Positions 30,578 through 40,700 of a DNA stretch of 64,000 bases are shown in pieces. The notes beneath the pieces were generated by a model that was not told the DNA's origin, made no database searches, and saw only the letters and a program-made list of their open reading frames with translations. Position numbers and translations under genes: made by a program. Numbering within the stretch: position 1 is the first letter of the stretch; every line of letters begins with the position of its first letter. The stretch is from Ostrinia nubilalis. Lineage: Eukaryota; Arthropoda; Insecta; Lepidoptera; Crambidae. The stretch is from positions 2,542,001-2,606,000 of the forward strand of contig NW_026973566.1 of the NCBI RefSeq assembly GCF_963855985.1, read 5' to 3'.

Positions 30578-31370
30578 GTCATTTATTTCAACACACAGTC
30601 ATAGGTTTAAGGTTACAGTTAATAATTATAATAATAATAAAATATTTAAATTTCATTTCAATTCACATTAAATTAGATTCAAACAATTCAAACAGTCAAT
30701 TTTTGCATTTTGCTATTTGTTCGTTAGTCAGTACATTAATCATAGAGCAATGATTAATGTACTGACAGTCAAATCTTGCGGAGAGCGCATTAATAATATT
30801 AGATCTAACAACAATCTCATTGGAATCATTAACATTTATTGGTTTGAATTTTGTAACCCGATGCGAAGTGTTATTGTACTGCAGTACAACTGCATCTAAA
30901 TTATTTTTAAACCATTGATAACGACCGCATAAACTAAATATTTTGTAGAGATGTGATTTTATCGTCCTTATTACTCGTTCTACAATTGCCGCCTTTTTAA
31001 TAGAGTATGTGGAATAATGATTTATGTTATAACTTTTTGTTAACTGTTTAAAACAATCGTTATAAAACTCTGTACCCAGATCTGTTTGCAAATTTCTAGG
31101 CTTTCGTGTTGATTCGGTAAATATACTTCTCATTGCATTCGTAACACTTTGTTTGGATTTAGATTTCAACGGTCTAACCCATACGTATTTTGAAAAAGCG
31201 TCAATAACAACTAGAACATATTTATATCCTTTATTAAATGATGAATATTTTTGAAAATCCACAAGGTCAGCTTGCCATAAATCATCTATCCCTTTAATAA
31301 TCGTATGTCGACGGATGAAATTTCTTCTCGCTGCTTTGTGTAGCTCGTTGACTATATCTTGTTTACTCAT
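30186..31370 (-). pseudogene. Polinton integrase with chromodomain (interrupted)
   Basis: The start MSKQDIVNELHKAARRNFIR is preferred over the Met seven codons upstream because it gives the ATGAGTAA overlap with the previous gene. The DDE integrase core has DDLWQADLVDF (first Asp), LQTDLGTEF (second Asp) and IVERVIRTIK (Glu). The C-terminal part resumes at about 30,542 with FQVGDFVRISKFKGDF, then a chromodomain-like EKVIKRKGNKLFVKWLGLSD, and stops at TAA 30186-30188. Between about 30,543 and 30,770 foreign sequence with an AAT repeat and a hairpin separates the two parts. The enzyme inserts the element into chromosomal DNA; homologous to 'transposon-derived protein F54H12.3'. Confidence 0.8.
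30542..30780 (-). repeat. Insertion in integrase gene with (AAT)n and a perfect hairpin
   Basis: A run of about eleven AAT units (TTA on minus) at 30542-30577 sits next to TTAAACCTATGACTGTGTGT-type sequence on minus, like the 3' tail of a truncated LINE. At the other edge, CAGTACATTAATCAT and ATGATTAATGTACTG form a stem with a 6 bp loop at about 30730-30768. The integrase frame is lost across this interval. Confidence 0.6.
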
Positions 31371-31716
31371 TCTTGATAGATTTTGCTGCAATCATCCGAT
31401 CGATTTCTTCTTTCGTGTAATAAAATGTACTAGATAAATTATTAGTTGTTAATTTTTCCAAATTATTGAGATACTTCTTAATATTATTTTGAATGGTTTT
31501 CAATTCATTTTTTAAATCTTGAACACATTTATCCACATACTCTTTATTTACAGCCTCGTCATCGTTTTTAGGAGTTGGTAGTCCTTTTAATCTCGATGAT
31601 TTTAAATCAAAGTCGCCTGTATCTGATCTTACTAATGTGTCATCTGTAAGAATATTAGTAAACTCAGACAGTCGTAAACGCTTATGAACGTGATGACCAA
31701 ATTTATCTATATTCAT
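31363..31716 (-). CDS. Polinton gene 2: fibre-like 117-residue protein
   Basis: Begins MNIDKFGHHVHKRLRLSEFT. The segment DFDLKSSRLKGLPTPKNDDE leads into AVNKEYVDKCVQDLKNEL, a pattern common in trimeric tail-fibre and spike stems. It continues as a coiled-coil-like KTIQNNIKKYLNNLEKL and FYYTKEEIDRMIA. I take it as a structural protein of the element; function is inferred. The frame is intact. The start overlaps the stop of gene 1 by ATGA and the stop overlaps the integrase start by ATGAGTAA. Confidence 0.6.
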   Translation of the reverse strand: MNIDKFGHHVHKRLRLSEFTNILTDDTLVRSDTGDFDLKSSRLKGLPTPKNDDEAVNKEYVDKCVQDLKNELKTIQNNIKKYLNNLEKLTTNNLSSTFYYTKEEIDRMIAAKSIKNE

Positions 31717-32836
31717 TGCCGTCTGCTCGGCTTCTGTAGTGTAATGGTACTGCCAAACCCTCCTGTTGGAAGCTTTATATATTTTATATCTTTTATGATA
31801 CCAGCTTCATGCAATTATTCTATTACTAGCGGCCGCCCGCGACTTCGTACGCGTGGATCCCGTTTTACCCCCTTCATCTATCTCACGCGGTTTAGATTTT
31901 TTCATACAAATGTTTTTTCCCGCTAACTCCCGTTCCCGTGGGAATTTTGCAATATCCTGTTGTAACTAAGCTTTAAGTTTACTAAGGTACCTGCACGCCA
32001 AATTTCAAGCGTCTAACTTAAGCGGTTTAGATTTTTCATACAAATGTTTTTTCCCGCTAACTCCCGTTCCCGTGGGAATTTTGTAATATCCTGTTGTAAC
32101 TAAGCTTTAAGTTTACTAAGGTACCTGCATGCCAAATTTCAAGCATCTAACTTAAGCGGTTTAGATTTTTCATACAAAAGGATTTTTCCGCTAATTCCCG
32201 TTCCCGTGGGAATTCCTAAGTATCCTATAACCTGCCCAGGAGTATGAAGAATAATTGTACCAAGTTTCGTTAAAATCCGTCGAGTAGTTTTTGTTTCTAT
32301 AAGGAACATACAGACAGACAGACAGACAGACAGACAAAAATTTTACTGATTTCATTTTTGGCATCAGTATCGATCACTAATCACCCCCTGATAGTTATTT
32401 TGAAAATATATTTCATGTACAGAATTGACCTCTCTACAGATTTATTATAAGTATAGATTGAATAAATTTCATTTTGTACTCCAGTGTTACCAGCTGCCCA
32501 TGATCCAAATAGTAATTTTAACCTTTCCACTAATTCATTTGGATCATCCCAATAAACCAAATCAGTATCCTTCTTAACTTCTTTCAAAATATCGACACCT
32601 TCACCTCGTGAGAGACTTTCTACACTACTTGTGTGACTTCTAGAGAACTTAAACAAAGGTTTGATCACGTTCATATATTTAAATCCCTTGTTACTGTTTA
32701 TTGGCTTTGATGGATCACAGTTTCGTTTGTGTGCATTGGTATCTATAAGTACTAATTTATAATTTTGTAAGTCCTCATTCGTAATAATTTTTAAATCTGG
32801 GATTTTTTTGTACAACAATTCTTTTAAGCCTGTAGT
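31713..32836 (-). pseudogene. Polinton gene 1 (WDDPNELV family), split by a Helitron and 5' truncated
   Basis: Readable from LYKKIPDLKIITNEDLQNYK through DTDLVYWDDPNELVERLKLL and GSWAAGNTGVQNEIYS to the Helitron, then continuing on the far side as LHEAGIIKD. The W-D-D-P-N-E-L-V block with a following A-G-n-T-G and S-I-I-E-E-L motif is common in arthropod element proteins; I know no function for it. A TAA at 31815-31817 stands where Glu is expected. The stop overlaps the start of gene 2 by ATGA. The N-terminal end is cut at the junction with copy B at about 32,833. Confidence 0.55.
31826..32457 (-). mobile_element. Helitron inserted in Polinton gene 1, 632 bp
   Basis: On minus it starts TCTATACTTATAATAAATCT and ends GCGGGCGGCCGCTAG. 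The flanks are A on the 5' side and T on the 3' side, the standard Helitron target. A GTCT microsatellite and a TACTCGACGGATTTTAACGA block are typical lepidopteran Helitron interior. The gene frame on each side joins in phase across the A|T target. Confidence 0.85.
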
Positions 32837-32840
32837 AATA
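32826..32840. other. Head-to-head junction of two Polinton copies
   Basis: Left of about 32,833 the sequence is gene 1 of copy A on minus. Right of it, from AGTAATAAAAATCCTGG, it is the protease of copy B on plus, starting mid-gene. Both genes are truncated at this point, and no transposon end or target duplication is visible. Confidence 0.75.
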
Positions 32841-33071
32841 AAAATCCTGGTACACATTGGGTAGCCTTTGTAAAGCAAAATGATTACGTTGAATATTATG
32901 ACAGTTTTGGTAATTTAAAACCACCGTTGGAATTAGTCAAATATTTTAGTAACTTACCTATAAACTATAATTATTACGACATCAAGCCTTTGGTACAATA
33001 AACTGTGGTCATTTGTGTCTGAAATTTTTAAGGAATTATTGGAAAAAACATTTATATAATGTAAATTATTA
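32834..33071 (+). pseudogene. Polinton protease fragment (copy B)
   Basis: Starts abruptly inside the gene and reads NKNPGTHWVAFVKQNDYVEY, then DSFGNLKPPLELVKYFSN. A 1 bp deletion before the catalytic Gln shifts the frame (TATTACG where copy A has TATGTACG). The C-terminal part remains readable as NCGHLCLKFLRNYWKK and ends at a TAA about 20 bp before the minor capsid start. It retains the H-L-C triplet deleted in copy A. Confidence 0.75.
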
Positions 33072-33091
33072 ATAAAAGTGTCAGTATAATA

Positions 33092-33763
33092 ATGTCTTTC
33101 ACTGTGTCTATAACCGGAACAGGAGCCTCCTTAACAACGAATTATTCATCGACCTTGAAGCTTCGAGATGACTACGAATGCGGTCTTTTATATTTTTCAA
33201 CCTTCAATTCAATTCCCAACATAGATGAAAGAAACAACAAGTTTTACTATGGTGAAAATGAGATCATCGAAATTCCTGAAGGGTCTTACGAGCTTCAGGA
33301 TATTTGTGATTATTTAAAAAATAACATCAAGAACACTATATGAAAACTTACTTGCAATAATGACACATTGAAAACAAATATTTATTGTTCTAAAGACGTT
33401 CATTTTAATAAAAGTGGCACAATTGGTAAAATTTTAGGTTTTGGAATGGAAACAATAAATGCAAATATAAGTACCGAATCAAAGTATCCTGTGAGCATTC
33501 TATCAACAACCATTGTGAGGATCGAATGCGATGTAGTCAGTGGTTCATTTGTGAACGGGAAAGCAAGCCATATAATTTATGAATTCGTACCTAATGTTCC
33601 ACCTGGTTATCGAATAATTGAAATACCTAAAAATTTAATTTATTTTCCTGTCAATCAAAGTTCTATAAGTGCTATAAATATCAGGCTGTTGGATGCTGAA
33701 AACAAAGAGATAAACTTACGAGGTGAAGAAGTACAACTGTATTTACATTTCAGAAAAAAATGA
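33092..33763 (+). pseudogene. Polinton minor capsid protein (copy B, one nonsense codon)
   Basis: Same length (672 bp) and over 90 percent the same residues as copy A. TGA at 33341-33343 replaces a Leu codon (TTA in copy A). Otherwise the frame is open from MSFTVSITGTGASL to LYLHFRKK. The stop overlaps the 48-residue gene by ATGA, as in copy A. Confidence 0.75.
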
Positions 33764-33906
33764 TTAACTTCAATAAAAATCCTTCTACATTGCGTACTCC
33801 ACTCAGTTCTAATAGAACATTCCGTAAAGACAGACCGCTTCAACTAAAAAAGAAGCTAACCAAGACCAATAAAGAATTTCTCAAATTAATTGGTTTAATA
33901 AAATGA
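33760..33906 (+). CDS. 48-residue basic Polinton protein (copy B)
   Basis: Intact: MINFNKNPSTLRTPLSSNRT to KEFLKLIGLIK. Overlaps by ATGA at both ends (33760-33763 and 33903-33906). It differs from copy A at three residues, with at least four silent differences. It is one of the few genes of copy B without a lesion, although its short length makes that a weak argument. Confidence 0.75.
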   Translation: MINFNKNPSTLRTPLSSNRTFRKDRPLQLKKKLTKTNKEFLKLIGLIK

Positions 33907-35331
33907 ATATTTTAAATATATCTCAACAAACATCATACGATAACAGCATTGAAAGTTTCGAGTATCATTCATACAAACCATACGTAACAAGTTTCAACAA
34001 GAATGATGAAATACGAATACCGATCAACCAACAAGACTTGTACGTGTTACCTTCACTTAGGCCCAGTTTTTTGATTCTTAGTTAAAATAACTAATTGTTA
34101 AATTTTGCTACTAATGGTTAAATATTAACAACATGTAAACTAATAGTTAAAAAATGTACTACAAGTCACGCTAACCATTGTTCGAAAAACATTTTTTTCT
34201 GATATTTAACCACTTGTCATTTGACATCTGTCAAATTTGACCATTGGTTATTTTAACTACGAATCAAAAAACCGGGCTTTAGTAGTCTATATATCGAAGG
34301 AAAAGTAGTTGTATAATAAAACCACAAAAGAAAAAGTATCAAATGTACACTTCGTTAATAATCCAGCCTTATTCCTCTTTCAAGACATAAGATATGAACT
34401 AAATGGAGTTGAAATAGATAAAATTAAGAATGCAGGTATTACTACAACAATGAAATCTTACCTATCCTTAAATGAAAATGAATCTAAATGTGGTCGAGTT
34501 TGGGGCTGGTCAACCGCAGGAACAAACAATGCCAGTGGCGGAGCATTTTCTGCATCTATACCATTAAATAGGATACTAGGATTTGCAGAGGATTATGAAA
34601 AAAATATCATTAACTGTAAACACGAGTTAGTGTTACTGAGAAGTAATACTAACCTTAATGCGGTCAAGTTAAATGCAGGTGAAGTTGTAGATGACATTAT
34701 AATCAATAAAATTATTTGGCGCGTTCCACACATTAAAGTTTCAGACCGTGAGAGGATTAACCTATTGAAACACTTGGAGAAAGATCGAGCTATTCCATTA
34801 GTGTTTCGTAATTGGGATCTGTATGAATACCCATTACTGCCTAAGACACGTAAACATACTTGGTCTATAAAAACTTCATCGCAAATAGAAAAACCACGAT
34901 TTGTGGTAATTGCCTTACAAACCAATCGTAAACATAACGCTGTGTTGTCAATGGCAGAGTTTGATCATTGTCACGTAAGAGATGTAAGAGTCTTTTTAAA
35001 TTCATCATATTATCCGTATGAAGGACTAAATGTCAGTTTTTCAGAAGAAAAAATTGCTTTATTATACGAACAGTATTCAAGATTACAACAGTCGTATCAC
35101 GGACGTCGGCCAGAGCCGTTGTTGAGCTTGAAAGAATTCAGAGACGTAGCTCCCTTATTTGTTATCGACTGTTCGAGGCAACACGAAACTTTAAAAGGTT
35201 CGATCGACGTACGAGTTGAAATTGAAACAGACCAAGAGATACCAGATCAGACAGCTGCTTATTGCTTGATTCTAAACGATTGTATATTTGAATACAAACC
35301 TTTGAGTAATATCGTTAAGAAAATATCATGA
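33903..35331 (+). pseudogene. Polinton capsid-like protein (copy B, MITE insertion and frameshift)
   Basis: The first 50 or so residues (MNILNISQQTSYDN onward) run to a Harbinger-like MITE at 34060-34278. About 30 bp beyond it, a 2 bp deletion (GT lost from GTGT near 34312) shifts the frame, after which the gene is open to the end. Corrected for both lesions the length equals that of copy A, 1209 bp. The stop overlaps the exonuclease-like start by ATGA. Function as for copy A. Confidence 0.7.
34060..34278. mobile_element. Harbinger-like MITE, 219 bp
   Basis: Ends GGCCCAGTTTTTTGATTC and GAATCAAAAAACCGGGCT are imperfect inverted repeats. TTA is duplicated at 34057-34059 and 34279-34281, and copy A has the uninterrupted site with one TTA. 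A 3 bp TTA duplication with GGCCCAGTTT-type ends points to PIF/Harbinger. The interior has repeated GGTTAAA/TTAACTA words and no coding capacity. Confidence 0.85.
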
Positions 35332-35793
35332 ATAGCAATATTATCGTAGATCTGCAAGGATTTAAAAATAGCAAAAATGAATTTATAATAAAAGAATTTG
35401 CTATAGCTACCCAAGAGCATACTCACATATTTTTGATTAAGCCTCCATACCCGTTCTCTTCATTGACTGCTGAAGAGAAAAAGCAAGTTTGCTGGATCGA
35501 AAAAAACAGAGGCTATCGGTGGAATGAAGGATATATTGATTATAGAGAATTTCAAAGACTTATCGTACCTTATTTAAAAGGTAAATATATTTTAGTAAAA
35601 CGAGAAGAAAAGATCAAATGATTATTTATTTAATCAAAATGACGTTCTAGACGTAACTTGTTTCGGCGCTCCAAATTTAAGTACTCTTTACAATCTTTAT
35701 TGTTTGGATAACCCCACATTATTTAACTGTTTTGCTCACAAGAAATATTGTGCATTAAAAAAATGTTATGTGTATAAAGAAATGGTGTGTTGA
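35328..35793 (+). pseudogene. Polinton exonuclease-like protein (copy B, frameshifted near the end)
   Basis: Open from MNSNIIVDLQGFKNSKNEF through RWNEGYIDYREFQRLIVPYL to KREEKIK. A 5 bp deletion there, relative to copy A, shifts the frame, and the Cys-rich tail (CFAHKKYCAL region) is in another frame. It lacks the 2 bp insertion of copy A, so comparing the two identifies the lesion in each. AATAAA follows shortly after the end (about 35,815). Confidence 0.6.
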
Positions 35794-36016
35794 AAAAAAT
35801 GTAGCAATATGATAAATAAATTTATTATTCTAAAAAACTGATTATTTTTATTTTAACAATCCTTGATAAAGATTTAAATTATTACATATGTAAGGGAAAA
35901 AAAATAACACTTTCATATTCATAAACTTTATTATAAACTTTTAACATTAGGTACACTAAAGATTTTTCGTATTCAATAATTTAATTATAAACTCTTAAAT
36001 TTAAACTAAATACCTA

Positions 36017-36443
36017 CTAAAGATTATCATTACACATTTTTTTTGATATTTTCTTAATTACTGATTCAGTCATGTCCATTATTTCATCATAATTTTCAGT
36101 CACTACATACTGTGCACTAAGCATCACATTATCATCACTTTCACTGTCATCCGGATCGCATGCTGTTGAAGCGGAAGGCTCACTCGTCAGGTCACACACT
36201 CTTATTTGTATAAGCCGTAAACCTTTAGTTCGCTCCTTGGAAATGACGTAGGTAGGACTTTGCAGTACTACGTGTACGTGCCTTCTTTCTTGCCGGTTGC
36301 TCAGTCTTCCGCCTAACCCTCTTTTCCCGGGAGGTTTGAGGCTCACCAACTTGTCCCAGGACATCTGAACAAGCTTGTGTTAATCCCTCCCAGGGATCAT
36401 AGGTGAACGGGGGAAGCATGATGTTCATATCGGAGTTTTGCAT
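36017..36443 (-). pseudogene. Conserved Polinton protein, homologue of the 133-residue gene (copy B, frameshifted)
   Basis: Begins MQNSDMNIMLPPFTYDPWEG with a basic middle (KRVRRKTEQPARKKARTRST), then after the frameshift YVISKERTKGLRLIQIRVCD, an acidic DPDDSESDD stretch and MLSAQYVVTENYDEIMDMTE to KISKKMCNDN. The frameshift is a 4 bp tandem duplication (CTAC on minus, GTAGGTAG at 36246-36253) between the K-S-Y and V-I-S-K blocks. It is convergent with the capsid array, as in copy A. Confidence 0.65.
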
Positions 36444-37794
36444 CGTCTGAAAAGAAAAAATAACAATTGTTAGTGATCATAATAAATTCAAAAAATTTGT
36501 TAGAACAGTCATAAAATTACAAACTTGAATACTTACAAAATAATGAATCCGTTGCTAGTCTGAAGACGAGCAGTGATATGGAGTGAATGAGCTTGTCGGT
36601 GAAATATTGTAAAAAACATGTGATTTGCTTTATTGCGAAATCGTTGACTTTGCAAACGTGAACGGATGTCTTGAGTCAGCATATTGAAAATTGCATATTG
36701 TAATATGAAATAAGGTTATTAAGTTTATTAGAAAGATTCTTTCACAAATATTTATTAAATAGGTAATATGAATCGAACAACAAATCATAGATGGTTTAAA
36801 ATTTATTAAGCACTTATTTCATAATTATAATAATTATTATTTTTAATTAATTTAATAATAATAGTATTATAAAATACAATAAGTGTTAGTCGCAGGCTTA
36901 ACAGTAGAAAGTTAGTAAAAAGTATAATTAATAATAAGTAATATTTTCCTAATCTAAACATAAAATAAGAACTGATTATTTCAACCCAGACTATTTAATA
37001 TCATCATAATATTATTATTTTAATACAGAACAAGACTAAGACATTTATCAAAAAAGAATATTAACATATTATTTATAATACAAGTAGGCTCTTATAATAC
37101 CTATAGAAACATTAAAAGAAGCTGGATTTATGACCCCAGGCCACTGTATTTATATTATTTTTTAATATTATACGTTTGTCATCGTTAGATGATAAAGCCA
37201 CTTTATTTACCGATTGAGTAAATATTTCATGCTTTAACACTGCAGTACACGCGCCCCTTTTTTACACGAATACACGCGCGGCCTACTCTGGTAAGCCAAT
37301 TTAAAATCACTGTAAATCAGTTTGTAAGCAATTTATGAATAGAATAATATTATGTAAATGATAAAAGTGTTTATTATAGTTATTTTATTATCAAAGTTTC
37401 TTTATATAACTATTTGGGATCAAACATTATAAACAGATTTAAAAGTTGTAAATTTTTGGACCAAAATTGCACTCTGAGACCAATGTTAACAAAAAAAAAT
37501 TTACTGAAAAAATATGATTAGTTTTTTATCTGTCATAGTATTCATGACTTTCTACGGCCTGGTACACGGTGTAAATCCATTTGTTGCAAGTCTTTTATAA
37601 ATTTTTTGTCGAGTGATTTCGGGCTTTTGAGTAGACCCGCAGTTTTGACGGCCAATTTTAGAAACGTGCGCAGACTCTAGCGACCCAAGCTTTACTGGCT
37701 TACTGACAAATTTAGTAAACTAGGCTTTCCTGGAATGCCAGCTCTCTGGCGCAAGTTTTCAAAAAGTTATAGCGTAAAATGTTACCCTGGTCTA
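36444..37794. other. Non-coding spacer within Polinton copy B
   Basis: AT-rich. No gene, bounded element or RNA is seen. The last 300 bp (37,500-37,794) are less AT-rich and may be foreign sequence that replaced the polymerase C-terminus. Confidence 0.4.
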
Positions 37795-40700
37795 CTATAG
37801 TAGTCCGCGCGTGTACTCTAGTGTTAACGATTTAAATACTACATTTGTTTTTTTAATAATTTTGTTGTGCAATAGGACATTACTGTAATCTTTAAAAAGT
37901 AACTGCTTAACAGCTGGTTTTTTTACTCCTTTGGCTTTTTTTATTTCTTTATTTTCAGTTTTAATACAATATAATTTTGATCTTAAACCGACAAATTCAG
38001 TTATGAGTTTTCCACCTAGTTCGTCTTTAAACAAACCAGGTACTTTTTTATTTTGCCGTTTAATGTTAAACAAATTATTTTCATCATAATTGCTTGTGTC
38101 AAAGTAAGATTCAAATTGACGTTTCAAATCCTTATACACGTCCTTGGTGTGTATGGAGTACAAAAAGCTATCCGTATCTGTGTAACAAAGTTGTAAATTG
38201 TTACCGTAGAATGGTTTCATTATGGAATAATGAAATTTATACATATGGCTTTTAGAAATTTCTAAAACCGTAAATCCTATACAGGGTGGAAACGATAAGT
38301 GATGTCACTCGATTATTTCTAAACTATACAAGATATTGAAAAACTGGTTACTGATCCTGAAAGTGCTTCACGAGCTCTTTCAAACGGTACCAATAATAGG
38401 TTACAGAATAAACTGGAACTATCCGAAAATTCAATGTTTCCAGCTTCCATACTAAATGTATGCCAACCACAATATTAGAAATGTAATTTATTTTTTGTTA
38501 AATAATAAACTTAAAAAGTCGGTTGAATAAACTCGTAACTTGCATCTTATTTGAAATTATTTGTGGAAAACATTAGTTTATAGGCTTTACTTGCTATAAT
38601 ATTATCAAGAGATGAGTGCCATGACTGTGATAGTACTAAATGTATGGAAGATGGAAACATTGAATTTTTGGATAGATCCAGTTTATTTTGTAAGCTATTG
38701 TTGATACCGTTGGATAGAGCTCGTGAAGCACTTTTAGGATCAGTAACTAGTTTTGCGATATCTTGTGTAGTTTTTAATATTATGTAATTTTACCAAATGT
38801 ATGGAAGCTGGAAACATTGAATTTTCGGATAGTTCCAGTTTATTCTGTAACCTATTATTAGTACCGTTTGAAAGAGCTTGTCAAGCACTTTCAGGATCAG
38901 TAACCAGTTTTTCGATATCTTGTATAGTTTAGAAATAATCGAGTGAGATCACTTATCGTTTCCACCCTGTATAAATTGGTTTATCCAGTAATATTGACTC
39001 CGGTTTCATTTGCACTGCAACAAAATTCTCAAAAAACACAGTTGAGCTGTGATAATTGGGTCTTGCTATTAATTGCTGAGCAGTGTACTGTTTTTTAGTT
39101 TTATTTCTAGTATCAACCCATTGATTTACTAATTTTACATCAAGCCGTTTTTCCGGATCTTCTAATGTTTTGCCGAAAATGCTATTATTCAAAAGTTTAA
39201 AAAAATCTTGTTCAAATGCAGACGTTGCTTTTTGTCGCAACTCGGTATTAAGATCAATGTACTGCTTTAGATAAGGGCTTTGTTTGAATTTTATTACTCT
39301 GTGGATTTGTTTTAGTTTCAAACCATGATCAAGGCATGCTTTTAAATGCACATAGTGAATAACATAGTTAAATTTATCGTATAAATTAAGTATTAACTTG
39401 GATGTTTTAGAGCCAGGTGGAGTAAATTTTTGGGGACAAAAAGGGAGTTCATTGTGTAAATCATGCAACTGTTCTGGATATTCTAAATCTATTTCTAAAA
39501 TATAACCCTCTTCGGCATCGTCGGGCGTGTTTATAATTTCGTCGGCATTAAATTCTGACACATTTAATAAGTGAAAATCAGAATGAGGTAAATACGAGCA
39601 CATTGCATAACCGTATAAATTGTTACAGTCTATATAAAATAAGTAATTATCTGGAGAAGATGGATCGTAATCAGGCAAGTATTTATTATTTGCCTTCGCA
39701 ATCTAGTGGAAACTTGACAAACACCACCGCGGATACCCTTTTGGATTAACCGAATTATTTCCAAATCTTCAATTAGTTCAAGTTTTACTTTGGTCAAAAG
39801 TAGCATAGCATCGAAGCTTAAACTTGGAGCGGTAAGATAAAACGAAGGATCTAAATTATAATTAGTTTTACAAGTATACCGAAATTTTTCAAATACATCG
39901 GCCAGTAAAAGTACGTCTGATTTTAAATATAACTTTGTATATTCTCCTAGATTTTTTAAATTAAATGTTTTCCAAACGCGCTCGGCATGTTTATAGTCAG
40001 ATTCTGAAATAGTACACTCATTCAAACTACTATAAAAATTATGGCGTGAAGGTAATTGTTTTTCTTTATACGATTCCCAGTTAGTCATGTATTCATAAGG
40101 GTATACACCTTTGCGCCTTAATAACTCAAACTGATTTTTTTCAGAAAAAAAACGCGATAAATGTGTAAAATCATGTGTGTTTAAATTGGAAACCAGTTTT
40201 TCAAGGCTTGTCCCTAAAAATTTGAACGAGTCAACAAATCGAACTGCCATGTAATGATTATCATCTGTTGTAAAAAACTTAGTGAACGATATATAATTTT
40301 CTTTATTTTTGGCTATAACTTTTATTGGTCCCGATATTTCTCCCAATTGCCTTATAAATAGATGACTATCGTAGCCGGATAAATTATGGAAAAATACCGG
40401 TACGAATTGCGGTAAGCGGTATTTGAGATTACAGTATGAATGTGCGGGACCGCGGTACCTGCCGGTTAAGTGACAGTGGTCCCTCACTCTATCGTCAAAT
40501 AACAACTGATTGCAAAGATAACATTGCTTCGATTTAGAAAATGATTCCGATTCTTCTACTGTTAACTTTTTCATTGGTATTTTGTTTTTATATAATTTTA
40601 ATATTTTAGATATGTCTTTCTTAAGATTCTCAATAAATATTTCAACACAATTTTTCCCAAGATAAGATACGTACCGATTCAAGGAACTGTCATATGAACA

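Noticed and set aside
18050..36443. Bacterial operon or contamination
   Set aside because: Overlapping starts look bacterial, but there are no Shine-Dalgarno sites, the proteins are Polinton families, and insect transposons interrupt them.
38276..38975. TATA (4 bp) target duplication for the foldback element
   Set aside because: Both flanks read TATA, but only a 2 bp TA duplication leaves the polymerase in frame.
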